Positions 51,869-60,832 of a DNA stretch of 64,000 bases are shown here, piece after piece (positions within the stretch are counted from its first letter, which is position 1; every line of letters begins with the position of its first letter). The stretch comes from Corynebacterium kalinowskii (GTDB lineage Bacteria; Actinomycetota; Actinomycetes; Mycobacteriales; Mycobacteriaceae). Position numbers and translations under genes: made by a program. Location: contig NZ_CP046452.1 of assembly GCF_009734385.1 (NCBI RefSeq), positions 1,922,001 to 1,986,000 on the forward strand, given 5' to 3'. The notes under the pieces are model-generated. The model had not been told where the DNA came from. It was given only the letters and a program-made list of their open reading frames with translations, and did no database searches.

Positions 51869-52746
51869 TGATCGATCTTGTTAGCCCACTGAAAGCCATC
51901 GATGCGTTGGTCCCCGGCCCAATTGAACTTGCTGTGTCGGAGCTGCCCTCTCTCAGCCCGGCTCAGGAGCTAGCTCGCACGCTTGGCGCCGACCCGACCG
52001 CGGTGACGGCCTTGTACACCCTGGTGACGGTTGGCCGTGAGCGTGTCGGCTCGATCGTCGAAGAAGCCAAGCCCTTGCTCCTTGCAGCCGGCCGGGACCT
52101 TTTCGACATCGGCGCTGATTTCCTGCGATCCGCCATCCGCATTATCCCAAGTATGTTTCTGCCGATTCCCGGTGCTCGGGCGAAAGCACTCGCCGAGCTG
52201 TCCGTGTTAACGTTCTCAGCTCTCGCCCAGGCTAAACAGCGCATTGACAACCTCGCGCAGGAGCTGGCTCCGCTGGTGCTGCAGCTGTCGAAGGTTGGCA
52301 CCGAGCCCGTCGCTGAGCTGCCGCCACCGGTGCTCGAGCCCACTGCCACACCGTCGGCCGAGCCGGTCTTCACACCCAGTTCCCACGAGACAAGTTCGAA
52401 TGCCCAGGGAGAGTCAGCTGTGCAAGCAGCCCTGACCCAGCTGGGCACGCCCTATGTCTGGGGTGGCACTACCCCGGGAGTTGGTTTTGACTGCAGTGGT
52501 TTTACTCAATGGGCGTGGCGGCAGGCCGGAGTGGAGCTCCCACGGCTCGCGGAAGAGCAGACCATCGGCCGACCGGTGGCCCACAACGAGCTGCAGGCCG
52601 GGGACCTCGTTGTGTGGGATGGTCACGTGGCTATGTACGACGGAAATGGCCACATCATCGAGGCTGGCGACCCGGTTTCCCGCAACCCTTTGCGCCAAAC
52701 CAACATGGGAATGGCTTTCAAGGGTTATTACAGGCCAACCGGCTAA
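51868..52746 (+). CDS. NlpC/P60 peptidase without a signal peptide
   Basis: The C-terminal 110 residues are an NlpC/P60 domain that cleaves peptidoglycan stem peptides: TPYVWGGTTPGVGFDCSGFT contains the catalytic cysteine, GHVAMYDG the histidine and GHIIEAGD the third residue. The first about 150 residues are helical and unassigned, followed by a Pro/Glu/Thr-rich linker. There is no Sec, Tat or lipoprotein signal, although the substrate lies outside the cell. Coupling to a small helical protein suggests a type VII-like or other unconventional export route; that is inference. Confidence 0.88.
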   Translation: MIDLVSPLKAIDALVPGPIELAVSELPSLSPAQELARTLGADPTAVTALYTLVTVGRERVGSIVEEAKPLLLAAGRDLFDIGADFLRSAIRIIPSMFLPIPGARAKALAELSVLTFSALAQAKQRIDNLAQELAPLVLQLSKVGTEPVAELPPPVLEPTATPSAEPVFTPSSHETSSNAQGESAVQAALTQLGTPYVWGGTTPGVGFDCSGFTQWAWRQAGVELPRLAEEQTIGRPVAHNELQAGDLVVWDGHVAMYDGNGHIIEAGDPVSRNPLRQTNMGMAFKGYYRPTG

Positions 52747-52753
52747 ATACGGC

Positions 52754-52759
52754 TACTAT
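52754..52759 (+). promoter_or_regulatory. -10 box of the duplicated-domain gene (leaderless)
   Basis: TACTAT ends 8 nt before the ATG at 52768 and no ribosome binding site is visible. Confidence 0.45.
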
Positions 52760-52767
52760 TACAACTT

Positions 52768-53994
52768 ATGGCACAAACTGAAGGCATCGTTCCCGTCAAG
52801 ATTTCCCTTACCGAAGGCGATTTCTACACGCTGTGGGCCCCAACCTGGAAGGAACACGGCGCCGAGTGGCAGGCGTTCCTCGGTAGTGGCGAGCACGTGT
52901 ACTTCTTTAGCTCCCCGGCCGAGCTGCTGGCGTTCCTGCAACAGGGCGGCAAGCACGATCTGCTGACGCACCCACAGTGGCGCACCTTTGAAGATAAGGG
53001 CACTCTGCGCGTGGTCCCCACCAAACGGGACACTTACGATGTTGTCGGCACCCCGGACTTCCTCGCCGGTCGCCCATCCTTCGAGAATGTCTCCGGTACC
53101 GCGCGGGCTTTCGCCATCGTGCGCGGGCTTGCCGACGTCCTCGACATCGAAACGGTTCGAGAGTTTTTCGGCAGCTACTCCATCTTGGGCAACGTCGACC
53201 GCGGCGTTGACCACTTCGGGCAGGAGGCCGGACTCGGCGAATGGTCTGCCATTGGCCGCACCGTCCTGAAGAACTGGGACAACGTCGTAGACGCCCTGGA
53301 TGCCGCAGTGCACACCCCAGATGTCGACGAGGCTGCCGTGGCAGCTGCGGAAGAGGACATCACCGCAGCTGAAAAGGCCGCCGAGGAAGCCCGCGTGCAG
53401 GCAGAACAGTCGGAAGAAGAAGCTGCGGCAGCAGTCGACCCGTACGACACCACCATGTGGGGCGCCAGCGGCATCGACCCGATCAAAATCGCCATCGACG
53501 GCCGCGTCGTGTACACCTTGCGCACCTACTTGGGCAAGAGCCCCGTATTTTTGGGGCGCTTCGGCGAGATTTTCACGTTCTCCAACCCGAAGTCGCTGCT
53601 GCGCTGGCTGGTCGAGCACGGCGAACACGACCTAGCCAAGGTGGCAACCTGGCAGGATGTCATGGACGAGGTCAACGGCGGCACCGCCGAAATCGTCGTG
53701 CACCCGGTGAACATGTACTCCTTCAACGGCCTGGCCAAGGACATCGCAAAGGGGCCACAGGAAGTCGACACCGAACAGATGCGCCAGGCATACGAACTGC
53801 TTGCGGACGCTGCCGACTGGGCTGACGATGACTCCCTGAACTCCTTGCTCCTGGCCAACCCGGGCCTGCAGGACTACATCTCCTACATGCTCGGTGCCCG
53901 CTCGACCTACCTGCCATCCGCGCCTTACACCGATGAAGCCACCGGTTGGACCCAGTTGGAAGAGTCCTTGACCAAGCGGTTCAGCAAAATCTAG
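52768..53994 (+). CDS. Duplicated-domain protein with coiled-coil linker, unknown function
   Basis: The 408-residue protein contains two related domains. The first (residues about 9-75) reads PVKISLTEGDFYTLWAPTW ... GEHVYFFSSPAELLAFLQQG; the second (about 232-295) reads PIKIAIDGRVVYTLRTYLG ... GEIFTFSNPKSLLRWLVEHG. Both share the order PxKI, YTL, a Phe-rich strand, SPxxLLxxL and HDL. An Ala/Glu-rich coiled coil (about 190-222) separates them. No enzyme motif, signal or membrane segment is seen. I do not recognise the family. It follows the NlpC/P60 gene and converges on the deaminase-like gene with a 4-nt overlap. Confidence 0.75.
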   Translation: MAQTEGIVPVKISLTEGDFYTLWAPTWKEHGAEWQAFLGSGEHVYFFSSPAELLAFLQQGGKHDLLTHPQWRTFEDKGTLRVVPTKRDTYDVVGTPDFLAGRPSFENVSGTARAFAIVRGLADVLDIETVREFFGSYSILGNVDRGVDHFGQEAGLGEWSAIGRTVLKNWDNVVDALDAAVHTPDVDEAAVAAAEEDITAAEKAAEEARVQAEQSEEEAAAAVDPYDTTMWGASGIDPIKIAIDGRVVYTLRTYLGKSPVFLGRFGEIFTFSNPKSLLRWLVEHGEHDLAKVATWQDVMDEVNGGTAEIVVHPVNMYSFNGLAKDIAKGPQEVDTEQMRQAYELLADAADWADDDSLNSLLLANPGLQDYISYMLGARSTYLPSAPYTDEATGWTQLEESLTKRFSKI

Positions 53995-54854
53995 AGCTCG
54001 TCTTCGCTCTCAGCGCTGTCGACCAAGTCTTCGGCGAAGCGCTGGTAGGCAGGAGCAATGCGCTCCTGCAGGATGGTGCGTCGCAGCTCGATCGGGGCGA
54101 ATGCCGCCTCGATTGCGTTGACGGTGAGGTCAAAGAGTTCTTCGAGTCCGTAGTCAAACCCTTCAACCAAGAGTGTCATTTCCTCGGTAAGGGTCGGGCC
54201 GCACGGGTTCAAAGTGCAGTTGAATCCCAGTTGCTGCAATAGTGGCAATGGGTGATCGCCTACTTCTTCCACCACCCCGGAGGTAACGTCGGCGCTCAGT
54301 GACAACTCGAGCGGAATTTCCCGGTCACGCACGTACGTCGACAACGCCCCCGCGGAAATGCCTTCCAGCTCCACAGTGAAATCCTCGTAAAGACTAATTG
54401 CACCGGCAATACGATCGGCGCCGGCGACAACGGCCGCGTACAAAGACTGCAATCCTTCTCCGACATTGGCTGCAACCGTGAACGGAAGGAAATTCTCGCG
54501 CAGGTACTGGACTAGCTGCGGGTCTGGATCCCCTTCAAGAGCACACCCCACCACGATTCCTCGATGCGCAGCCGCCAGCTCAGCATCTGCCAACGAATCA
54601 ATGGCCACGACAATGCGAGCCACAATGCTTTGCTCAGCAGCGGTCACCGCATGCAAGGCCGCATGGAGTTCTTCTTCATTAGCGACGCGGACGCTCAACT
54701 CGGCATAGACGACTCCGTCGTCGACAAGCGCTTGCAGCTGTTGGCCCACCTCACCGGCAGCGACGAGGTGCCGCAGCACCACCTTGGGCAGCTCGGCCAC
54801 AATATCCTGGCCGATGGACTTGAATTCTGGGCTGATCTCGACTTCTTCGTGCAT
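53991..54854 (-). CDS. Adenosine deaminase-like protein lacking metal ligands
   Basis: The 287-residue protein aligns by eye to adenosine/AMP deaminases: DDGVVYAELSVRV (cf. YAEVRFAP), PFTVAANVGEGLQS (cf. TIHAGE), AGADRIAGAISLYED (cf. DRIGHG), LGFNCTLNPCGP (cf. VTLNTDDP) and LTVNAIEAAF. The metal-binding histidines and aspartate are lost: no HxH at the N-terminus, Asn replaces the HAGE histidine, RIAGA replaces RIGHG, and CGP replaces DDP. The glutamate of GE remains. It is probably not a deaminase; a binding or regulatory role is possible. The ATG at 54854 is preferred to 54899 because the latter overlaps the upstream gene. Confidence 0.65.
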   Translation of the reverse strand: MHEEVEISPEFKSIGQDIVAELPKVVLRHLVAAGEVGQQLQALVDDGVVYAELSVRVANEEELHAALHAVTAAEQSIVARIVVAIDSLADAELAAAHRGIVVGCALEGDPDPQLVQYLRENFLPFTVAANVGEGLQSLYAAVVAGADRIAGAISLYEDFTVELEGISAGALSTYVRDREIPLELSLSADVTSGVVEEVGDHPLPLLQQLGFNCTLNPCGPTLTEEMTLLVEGFDYGLEELFDLTVNAIEAAFAPIELRRTILQERIAPAYQRFAEDLVDSAESEDEL

Positions 54855-54864
54855 GCGCTCCAGC

Positions 54865-55743
54865 TTAGGGCACGGAAGGCGGGGAACCCTTTTTCGCAAC
54901 CTCGGCGCCGGCGAGGCGGTCGTGGCTGCCCTGACGACCGTCCGGAGTGAAACTCATGACGTAGACAATGGCAGCAATCGCCGAAATCACGCTGCCAAGT
55001 AACGGAACAACCGAGACGAGACGCCACCAATTGCGCTGCGCCGACTGCCCCCAGGACAAATGATTCCCTGTCGCCACGTCACGCACCGTGTAGCCGAACA
55101 GCAACTTCGCCGGCGTAGCACCGAATTGAACTTCGCAGCCCACGTAGTATCCGATCAACAGGAGTGCACTGAAGATGGATGAGACTAGGTACTCATCAGT
55201 GATCCCGGCCATTCCAATACCGATGGCGGCGGTTAGGCAGCCATCAAGCAGCGTCATGCCGACACGGGCTGCCCCAGTGGGATAGTTCGACTGGACAGGC
55301 AGCTGGATGGGCATGGCCGCCGGGTACGCAGCCGCCTGCATCGGCAGTGGCGCTGCCTGCTGAGGCTGCACCGGCTGCACGAAGGGATTGACCGTCGGTG
55401 GTTGCTGGTAATACGCCTGGGGCCGTGGCTGCGGCTGTTGCTGTGCCTGCGGCGATGCCGCAAAAGGATTGGCCGGAGGAGTGACCAGTGGCCACGAGCC
55501 GAAATCTGCGAGATACTCCAGCTCGTGCGGAGTGACTGGACGGTTGATACGAACTGCGTCGTCGTAAAGCGTGCGGATTTCGGGGTGAGCAAGAATTCCA
55601 TAGGCCATGCGCAGTCGCTGGATTTCCGGGGAGTTTTCCGGGTGACCTAGCTGCTGAAGGCGGACCTCCAGCGCGGCCAGCTTCACGCCCTGGGCCGAGC
55701 AGTCTTCGTTCGGATCTAGATGGAACTCTTGATACAGATTCAC
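54865..55743 (-). CDS. Degenerate J-domain plus RDD membrane protein
   Basis: Residues 1-70 look like a DnaJ J-domain without the HPD motif (LYQEFHLDPNED; RLRMAYGILAHPEIRTLYDDA). A long Gln/Pro/Ala-rich stretch (about 95-155) follows, then an RDD domain with three or four hydrophobic helices: AARVGMTLLDGCLTAAIGI, VGCEVQFGATPAKLLFGYTVRD and WWRLVSVVPLLGSV. RDD proteins are small membrane proteins, some involved in ion transport or envelope processes. It is immediately upstream of the deaminase-like gene. Confidence 0.75.
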   Translation of the reverse strand: MNLYQEFHLDPNEDCSAQGVKLAALEVRLQQLGHPENSPEIQRLRMAYGILAHPEIRTLYDDAVRINRPVTPHELEYLADFGSWPLVTPPANPFAASPQAQQQPQPRPQAYYQQPPTVNPFVQPVQPQQAAPLPMQAAAYPAAMPIQLPVQSNYPTGAARVGMTLLDGCLTAAIGIGMAGITDEYLVSSIFSALLLIGYYVGCEVQFGATPAKLLFGYTVRDVATGNHLSWGQSAQRNWWRLVSVVPLLGSVISAIAAIVYVMSFTPDGRQGSHDRLAGAEVAKKGSPPSVP

Positions 55744-55753
55744 AGATACTATT

Positions 55754-56833
55754 TTACTTTTTACGCAGCATCGAAGCTACTGCCGCACTACCCGCCAGAC
55801 CGAGAGCCGCACCAACGCCTGCCCACGCTGCCTTCGGTGCCCCCTCCTTCACCTCATTACGAACACGAATCACGGCAGGTTCGGGAACCTCGACTACTGC
55901 CTGTGCCAACGACTCCTCGGTCGTCGCAGCCCACGCCGAGCAGTACAGCAGGATGCGCCAAATGAAGTACAGCAAGACCATGACACCAATGATCGGGCCG
56001 AAAGTAGCGCCCGCCGGGTTGGAAAGCCCGTTGGAGAAGAACATGTTTGCGAGCTGCTTGAAAATCTCGAAGGCAACGGCACCGATCATGGCAGCGTGGA
56101 GCGCAGACTTCATCGGGACCTTAACGCGTGGCATGTACTTGATCAGCCAAAAGAAGACGAAGAAGTTGGCGATCAAACCGACCACGATGGCTACCACCAC
56201 AGACATGATCGAAATACCAGGGATGTGGCTGAGGCCCACTCGATCGATCACCGTCGCGGTCAGACCGGAAGCGCCGACTGCGGTGACGCCAAAGGCAACA
56301 ACGAAAGACACGAGAAGACCAAGCAGCCCAATGAGGTCCTTTAGCTTCGTCGAAAAGAAGTTCTCCTTGGTCGGATCAACCTTCCACATTTTGGATACGC
56401 CGTAGCGCAGGTTATTCATCCAGCCCAGTCCCGACCACAGCGCAGTCAGCGTACCGATACCGGCGATGGCGCCACGTTGCTCAATAGCGGTCTCCAGGAT
56501 TTGGTTCAGCGTAGTGCCCATCTCGCCGGAAGCCATCTTTGCGATGCGCTCTTGGACCTGTGCGAGCAGATCAGGGTTGTTGACCAATGCAAAACCAAGT
56601 CCTGCAAAAAGGAGCATCAGGATCGGGAACATGGAAAGAACGGAAAAGTAAGTAATGCCCGCGGCGTACTGATTGCCGCCCATGGTTCCGAATCTCTCGT
56701 TCATTCGCATCACATGGTCGAACCATTCCCATTTCAGGCGGAGTTTGTCCACCATGCCTGGTTCATCCTGGTGAGTACGCTCGATGCCGTACTCGTCCGT
56801 GCGCTTCTCGTCGGCTTTGGTTACAGCGACCAT
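55754..56833 (-). CDS. YihY/BrkB family membrane protein
   Basis: A 359-residue inner-membrane protein of the YihY family (once called ribonuclease BN, a label now considered wrong). Signature segments include AAGITYFSVLSMFPILMLLF, GLGWMNNLRYGVSKMW and NPAGATFGPIIGVMVLLYF. Six hydrophobic helices are visible and both termini are hydrophilic. The ATG at 56833 has AAGGAG in front; the frame extends to 56929 but without a suitable site. Function unknown. Confidence 0.88.
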   Translation of the reverse strand: MVAVTKADEKRTDEYGIERTHQDEPGMVDKLRLKWEWFDHVMRMNERFGTMGGNQYAAGITYFSVLSMFPILMLLFAGLGFALVNNPDLLAQVQERIAKMASGEMGTTLNQILETAIEQRGAIAGIGTLTALWSGLGWMNNLRYGVSKMWKVDPTKENFFSTKLKDLIGLLGLLVSFVVAFGVTAVGASGLTATVIDRVGLSHIPGISIMSVVVAIVVGLIANFFVFFWLIKYMPRVKVPMKSALHAAMIGAVAFEIFKQLANMFFSNGLSNPAGATFGPIIGVMVLLYFIWRILLYCSAWAATTEESLAQAVVEVPEPAVIRVRNEVKEGAPKAAWAGVGAALGLAGSAAVASMLRKK

Positions 56834-56862
56834 GGTGGAACTCCTTGGGATTAATGAGGAAA

Positions 56863-56896
56863 AGCTCGTCCCCACCACAGTAGGCAGGAACGAGCT
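56863..56896 (-). terminator. Terminator after the S8 protease gene
   Basis: On the minus strand AGCTCGT ... ACGAGCT (7-bp arms) is followed by TTTCC. It lies about 70 bp after the protease stop codon. Confidence 0.6.
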
Positions 56897-56965
56897 GGGT
56901 GTCAGCGGATGTGCAGTCGCTGGACACAATGTTTTGCGGGATTGTTATGAGCTACGGCACGTTTC

Positions 56966-58576
56966 TTACCAGCCCCACCACCACGGGTAAGGGTCAGGCA
57001 GCGGAGCTGGCTCGGGTGCGGGCCTGTCGCCCGCATGCTCCGGGTCGGTCAGGGCAAGAATGGCGTGGTGCGCATCCACCATGCCTGCACCACATCCCTC
57101 TGGGCATTCAGTGGCGAGCTCGTAGGCAGTATTCTTGAGCAGCTGCTCAATCTGAGAAGGAGTGAGAGCCGGATCGACAGAGCGGACCAAAGCAGCCACA
57201 CCGGAAACGAAAGGTGCAGCCATCGAGGTTCCTTCGTAACGCTTCCACATGTAGCCGACCGAGGTGGTCTTGCCTGCATCGACAGTCGAAAGGATGCCTG
57301 GGCCTACCGTCGTATCGCCACCAGGTGCGGTGATGTCCACAGTATCGCCCCAGTTGGAGTACTGCGCGCGCGAGCCTTCATCACTGGCAGCGCCAACAAC
57401 CACTACGTTTTGGCAGTTGCCCGGCTGAGCGGTCGCTGCGTCCTCATCGTCATTGCCAGCGGAGACCACCACCACGGCGCCGTTGCCCACCGCACGGTTA
57501 ATCGCGTTCTGATAAGTGCGGGAGCACTGACCTGTGCCGCCGAGGGAGAGGTTGATGATTTTGGCTGGGTTTGGATTTGCCGGGGCACCCGGCACATAGC
57601 CACCGGACGCCCAGATGATGCCATCAGCGATGTCGGACATGGCGCCGCCGCACTTGCCGAGGACGCGCACGTTCAGGATCTTTGCCTTTGGCGCAACTCC
57701 CGCGATGCCACGGCCATCATTGGCGGTAGCAGCCATAATGCCCGCTGCGTGAGTACCATGCCAGGACGAGGAGGAACCGCGCGTACGGCCGCACTCGCCT
57801 GCCTCGTACCAGTCGCCCTCATCGGTTGGGTCAGCATCGCGGCCGTCTCCGTCACGCGCCGACCAGGAGCTGCGGATGAAATCATAGCCGGGAATAATGT
57901 TGCCATTAATGTCCGGGTGGTTAGCAACGCCATTGTCCACCAGCGCGATTACTTCGCCCTCTCCCTGGGCTGGATGCTCACCCCACGCTTCGTCAACTTC
58001 CGCACCCCATTCGCCGTGCAGCCCCCACTGGTGCTTGTAGTAGCGGTCATTAGGGGCGGCGTTGATGTGCATACGCTGGTCGATTTCGACATACTCGATT
58101 TCATCTTTTGCCTCCGCTTCGTTGATGAAGTCCCGCGCCTCTTGCTGGCTCAACTTGCGGTCGGTCTTCACCACAGTCGCGCCGGTGGCGGTGACCGTCT
58201 CATCGACAGGATTCGCGCCCTTCTTGTACAGCTCTTCGTAAATGACGCTGCGCGGCGGCTCCTGAGATTGCTCCCGCGACTCACCGTTTTCGGATTGAAT
58301 GGTTTGGCGCGGTTCCGAGTAGGCGACGATGAATTGATCAACACCCTCCAGATCCGGATCGATCTCAGTGTGCTCCGAAACGTCCAGCGTTTCGCTAGCT
58401 TCCGGATCTGTAGGCACTTCTTCGGGAGATGGCGCTGGCGCGGGCGCTTCGACACCGGCATCCCGGTCACTGCTACCGAAGGAGCTCTGCGCAATCGCCG
58501 GAACAGTGAGTGTGGACACAGCCAATCCGAGGCTGGCCACCAGGGATGCAATGGCACCCCTTGTACGTTTGGTCAT
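56966..58576 (-). CDS. Secreted subtilisin-family (S8) serine protease
   Basis: A 536-residue exported protease. A Sec signal (KRTRGAIASLVASLGLAVS ... AIAQSS) leads to an acidic Pro/Glu-rich segment and an inhibitor-I9-like prodomain (EGVDQFIVAYSEPRQ ... EIEYVEIDQRMHI). The catalytic triad is in IALVDNGVANHPD, SWHGTHAAGIM and YEGTSMAAPFVSG. Six or more cysteines in the catalytic part may form disulfides. The C-terminus is Pro-rich and ends PYPWWWGW, an unusual aromatic tail with no predicted anchor. The ATG at 58576 has GGGGAAAGAG upstream; 58612 is a less likely alternative. Confidence 0.9.
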   Translation of the reverse strand: MTKRTRGAIASLVASLGLAVSTLTVPAIAQSSFGSSDRDAGVEAPAPAPSPEEVPTDPEASETLDVSEHTEIDPDLEGVDQFIVAYSEPRQTIQSENGESREQSQEPPRSVIYEELYKKGANPVDETVTATGATVVKTDRKLSQQEARDFINEAEAKDEIEYVEIDQRMHINAAPNDRYYKHQWGLHGEWGAEVDEAWGEHPAQGEGEVIALVDNGVANHPDINGNIIPGYDFIRSSWSARDGDGRDADPTDEGDWYEAGECGRTRGSSSSWHGTHAAGIMAATANDGRGIAGVAPKAKILNVRVLGKCGGAMSDIADGIIWASGGYVPGAPANPNPAKIINLSLGGTGQCSRTYQNAINRAVGNGAVVVVSAGNDDEDAATAQPGNCQNVVVVGAASDEGSRAQYSNWGDTVDITAPGGDTTVGPGILSTVDAGKTTSVGYMWKRYEGTSMAAPFVSGVAALVRSVDPALTPSQIEQLLKNTAYELATECPEGCGAGMVDAHHAILALTDPEHAGDRPAPEPAPLPDPYPWWWGW

Positions 58577-58738
58577 TGAACTCTTTCCCCTCAATAAAGT
58601 AAGTGATCGCAATCACCATACCTATAAGAAAGGCCAAACAGGCGTTAAGTTTACTCTCAGTTAATGAGCTTATTGCCTTGGAATTCATCGTCTTTCTAAG
58701 AAGAAAGCAAGGTTACTTACATTTATCACACAAAAGGA
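58577..58738. promoter_or_regulatory. AT-rich upstream region of the S8 protease gene
   Basis: This 162-bp segment is clearly richer in A and T than its surroundings and holds no convincing gene. It must contain the protease promoter and perhaps regulatory sites; candidate -10 sequences are numerous, so none is singled out. Confidence 0.35.
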
Positions 58739-58779
58739 GACGGCGGACGTCACCCCTAAGTGGGGGAACATCCGCCGTC
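58739..58779 (-). terminator. Intrinsic terminator after trpS
   Basis: GACGGCGGA and TCCGCCGTC form 9-bp arms with an inner CCCC/GGGG stem. On the minus strand the stem is followed by TCCTTTT. Confidence 0.75.
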
Positions 58780-58796
58780 GAAAAGCGCCCGTTTCG

Positions 58797-59828
<1,032 letters not shown>

Positions 59829-59924
59829 CTAGTCTAGTGGGCGTGCGCTTTTCGACGCCCACCGGCGTGCCTACCTCATGAAAAAGACACCCGCCCCTGC
59901 GTCTGCGCCCGAGCTTCGCGCCAT

Positions 59925-59930
59925 TACACT
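59925..59930 (+). promoter_or_regulatory. -10 box of panC (leaderless)
   Basis: TACACT ends 8 nt before the ATG at 59939 and there is no ribosome binding site. Confidence 0.5.
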
Positions 59931-59938
59931 AATCAGTC

Positions 59939-60832
59939 ATGACCCCAACGTTTCAGCCTGGCCAAGCAACCGTTTACAACTCCGTCCAGGACATCGCGCA
60001 GCTCACTCGCGCGCTACGTAAGACTGCCCGACCTGTTGTCCTCGTTCCCACGATGGGTGCGCTGCACGCTGGACACATTTCGCTGGTCAAAGCAGCTCAG
60101 CGGATTCCCGGCGCTGTCGTGATCGTCAGCATCTTCGTCAATCCGCTGCAGTTCGCGGAAGGCGAAGATCTGGATGCCTACCCGCGGACACTTGAGGCGG
60201 ACGTCGAGAAGCTGCGGGCGGCTGGCGCTGATGCGGTGTTCGCGCCGTCGCCACGCGAGATGTACCCCAACGGCCCACGCACCGTCATCCACCCTGGTCA
60301 GGTGGGCACGATTTTGGAGGGAAAGACGCGCCCAACTCACTTCGCTGGCGTGCTGACCGTGGTCAACAAGCTTTTCCACATCACCAATTGTTCCCACGCG
60401 ATCTTTGGCGAAAAGGACTACCAGCAGCTGATCGTGATCCAGCAGATGGTGACCGACCTCAACCTTGATGTCCAGGTCATCGGCGCCCCGATCGTCCGTG
60501 AGAACGACGGGCTGGCGCTGTCGTCCCGAAACACCTACCTCAGCGAAACCGAGCGGGAGCTTGCCCTGACGCTGTCGGCTGCACTGACTTCCGGCGCCTA
60601 TATGGCAGGCCAGGGACCGGATGCAGTGGTCGCTGCTGCCCGCGCGGTCATCGACTCCGTGCCGGAGATCGAACTCGACTACCTCGAGCTCGCTGGCCCG
60701 CAGCTCGGCGATGTCGACCCGGAAGGCGCGAACCGTTTGCTCGTTGCGGCCCGCGTCGGCGCCACCCGGCTCATTGACAACATCGGTATCGACTTCGGTT
60801 CCGAAGAAGTCACCGGCGAGCCACGAGCCTAA
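59939..60832 (+). CDS. panC: Pantoate-beta-alanine ligase
   Basis: PanC joins pantoate to beta-alanine using ATP in pantothenate synthesis. Motifs: VPTMGALHAGHISLVKAA near residue 38, FVNPLQFAEGEDLDAYPR, FGEKDYQQLIVIQQM and ALSSRNTYLSETER. Length 297. It converges with panB, sharing 4 nt of stop codons, which differs from the usual panBC operon. Confidence 0.95.
   Translation: MTPTFQPGQATVYNSVQDIAQLTRALRKTARPVVLVPTMGALHAGHISLVKAAQRIPGAVVIVSIFVNPLQFAEGEDLDAYPRTLEADVEKLRAAGADAVFAPSPREMYPNGPRTVIHPGQVGTILEGKTRPTHFAGVLTVVNKLFHITNCSHAIFGEKDYQQLIVIQQMVTDLNLDVQVIGAPIVRENDGLALSSRNTYLSETERELALTLSAALTSGAYMAGQGPDAVVAAARAVIDSVPEIELDYLELAGPQLGDVDPEGANRLLVAARVGATRLIDNIGIDFGSEEVTGEPRA

Noticed and set aside
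57035..58579. A 514-codon plus-strand open frame opposite the S8 protease.
   Set aside because: The protease has signal peptide and triad; the opposite frame has no recognisable feature.
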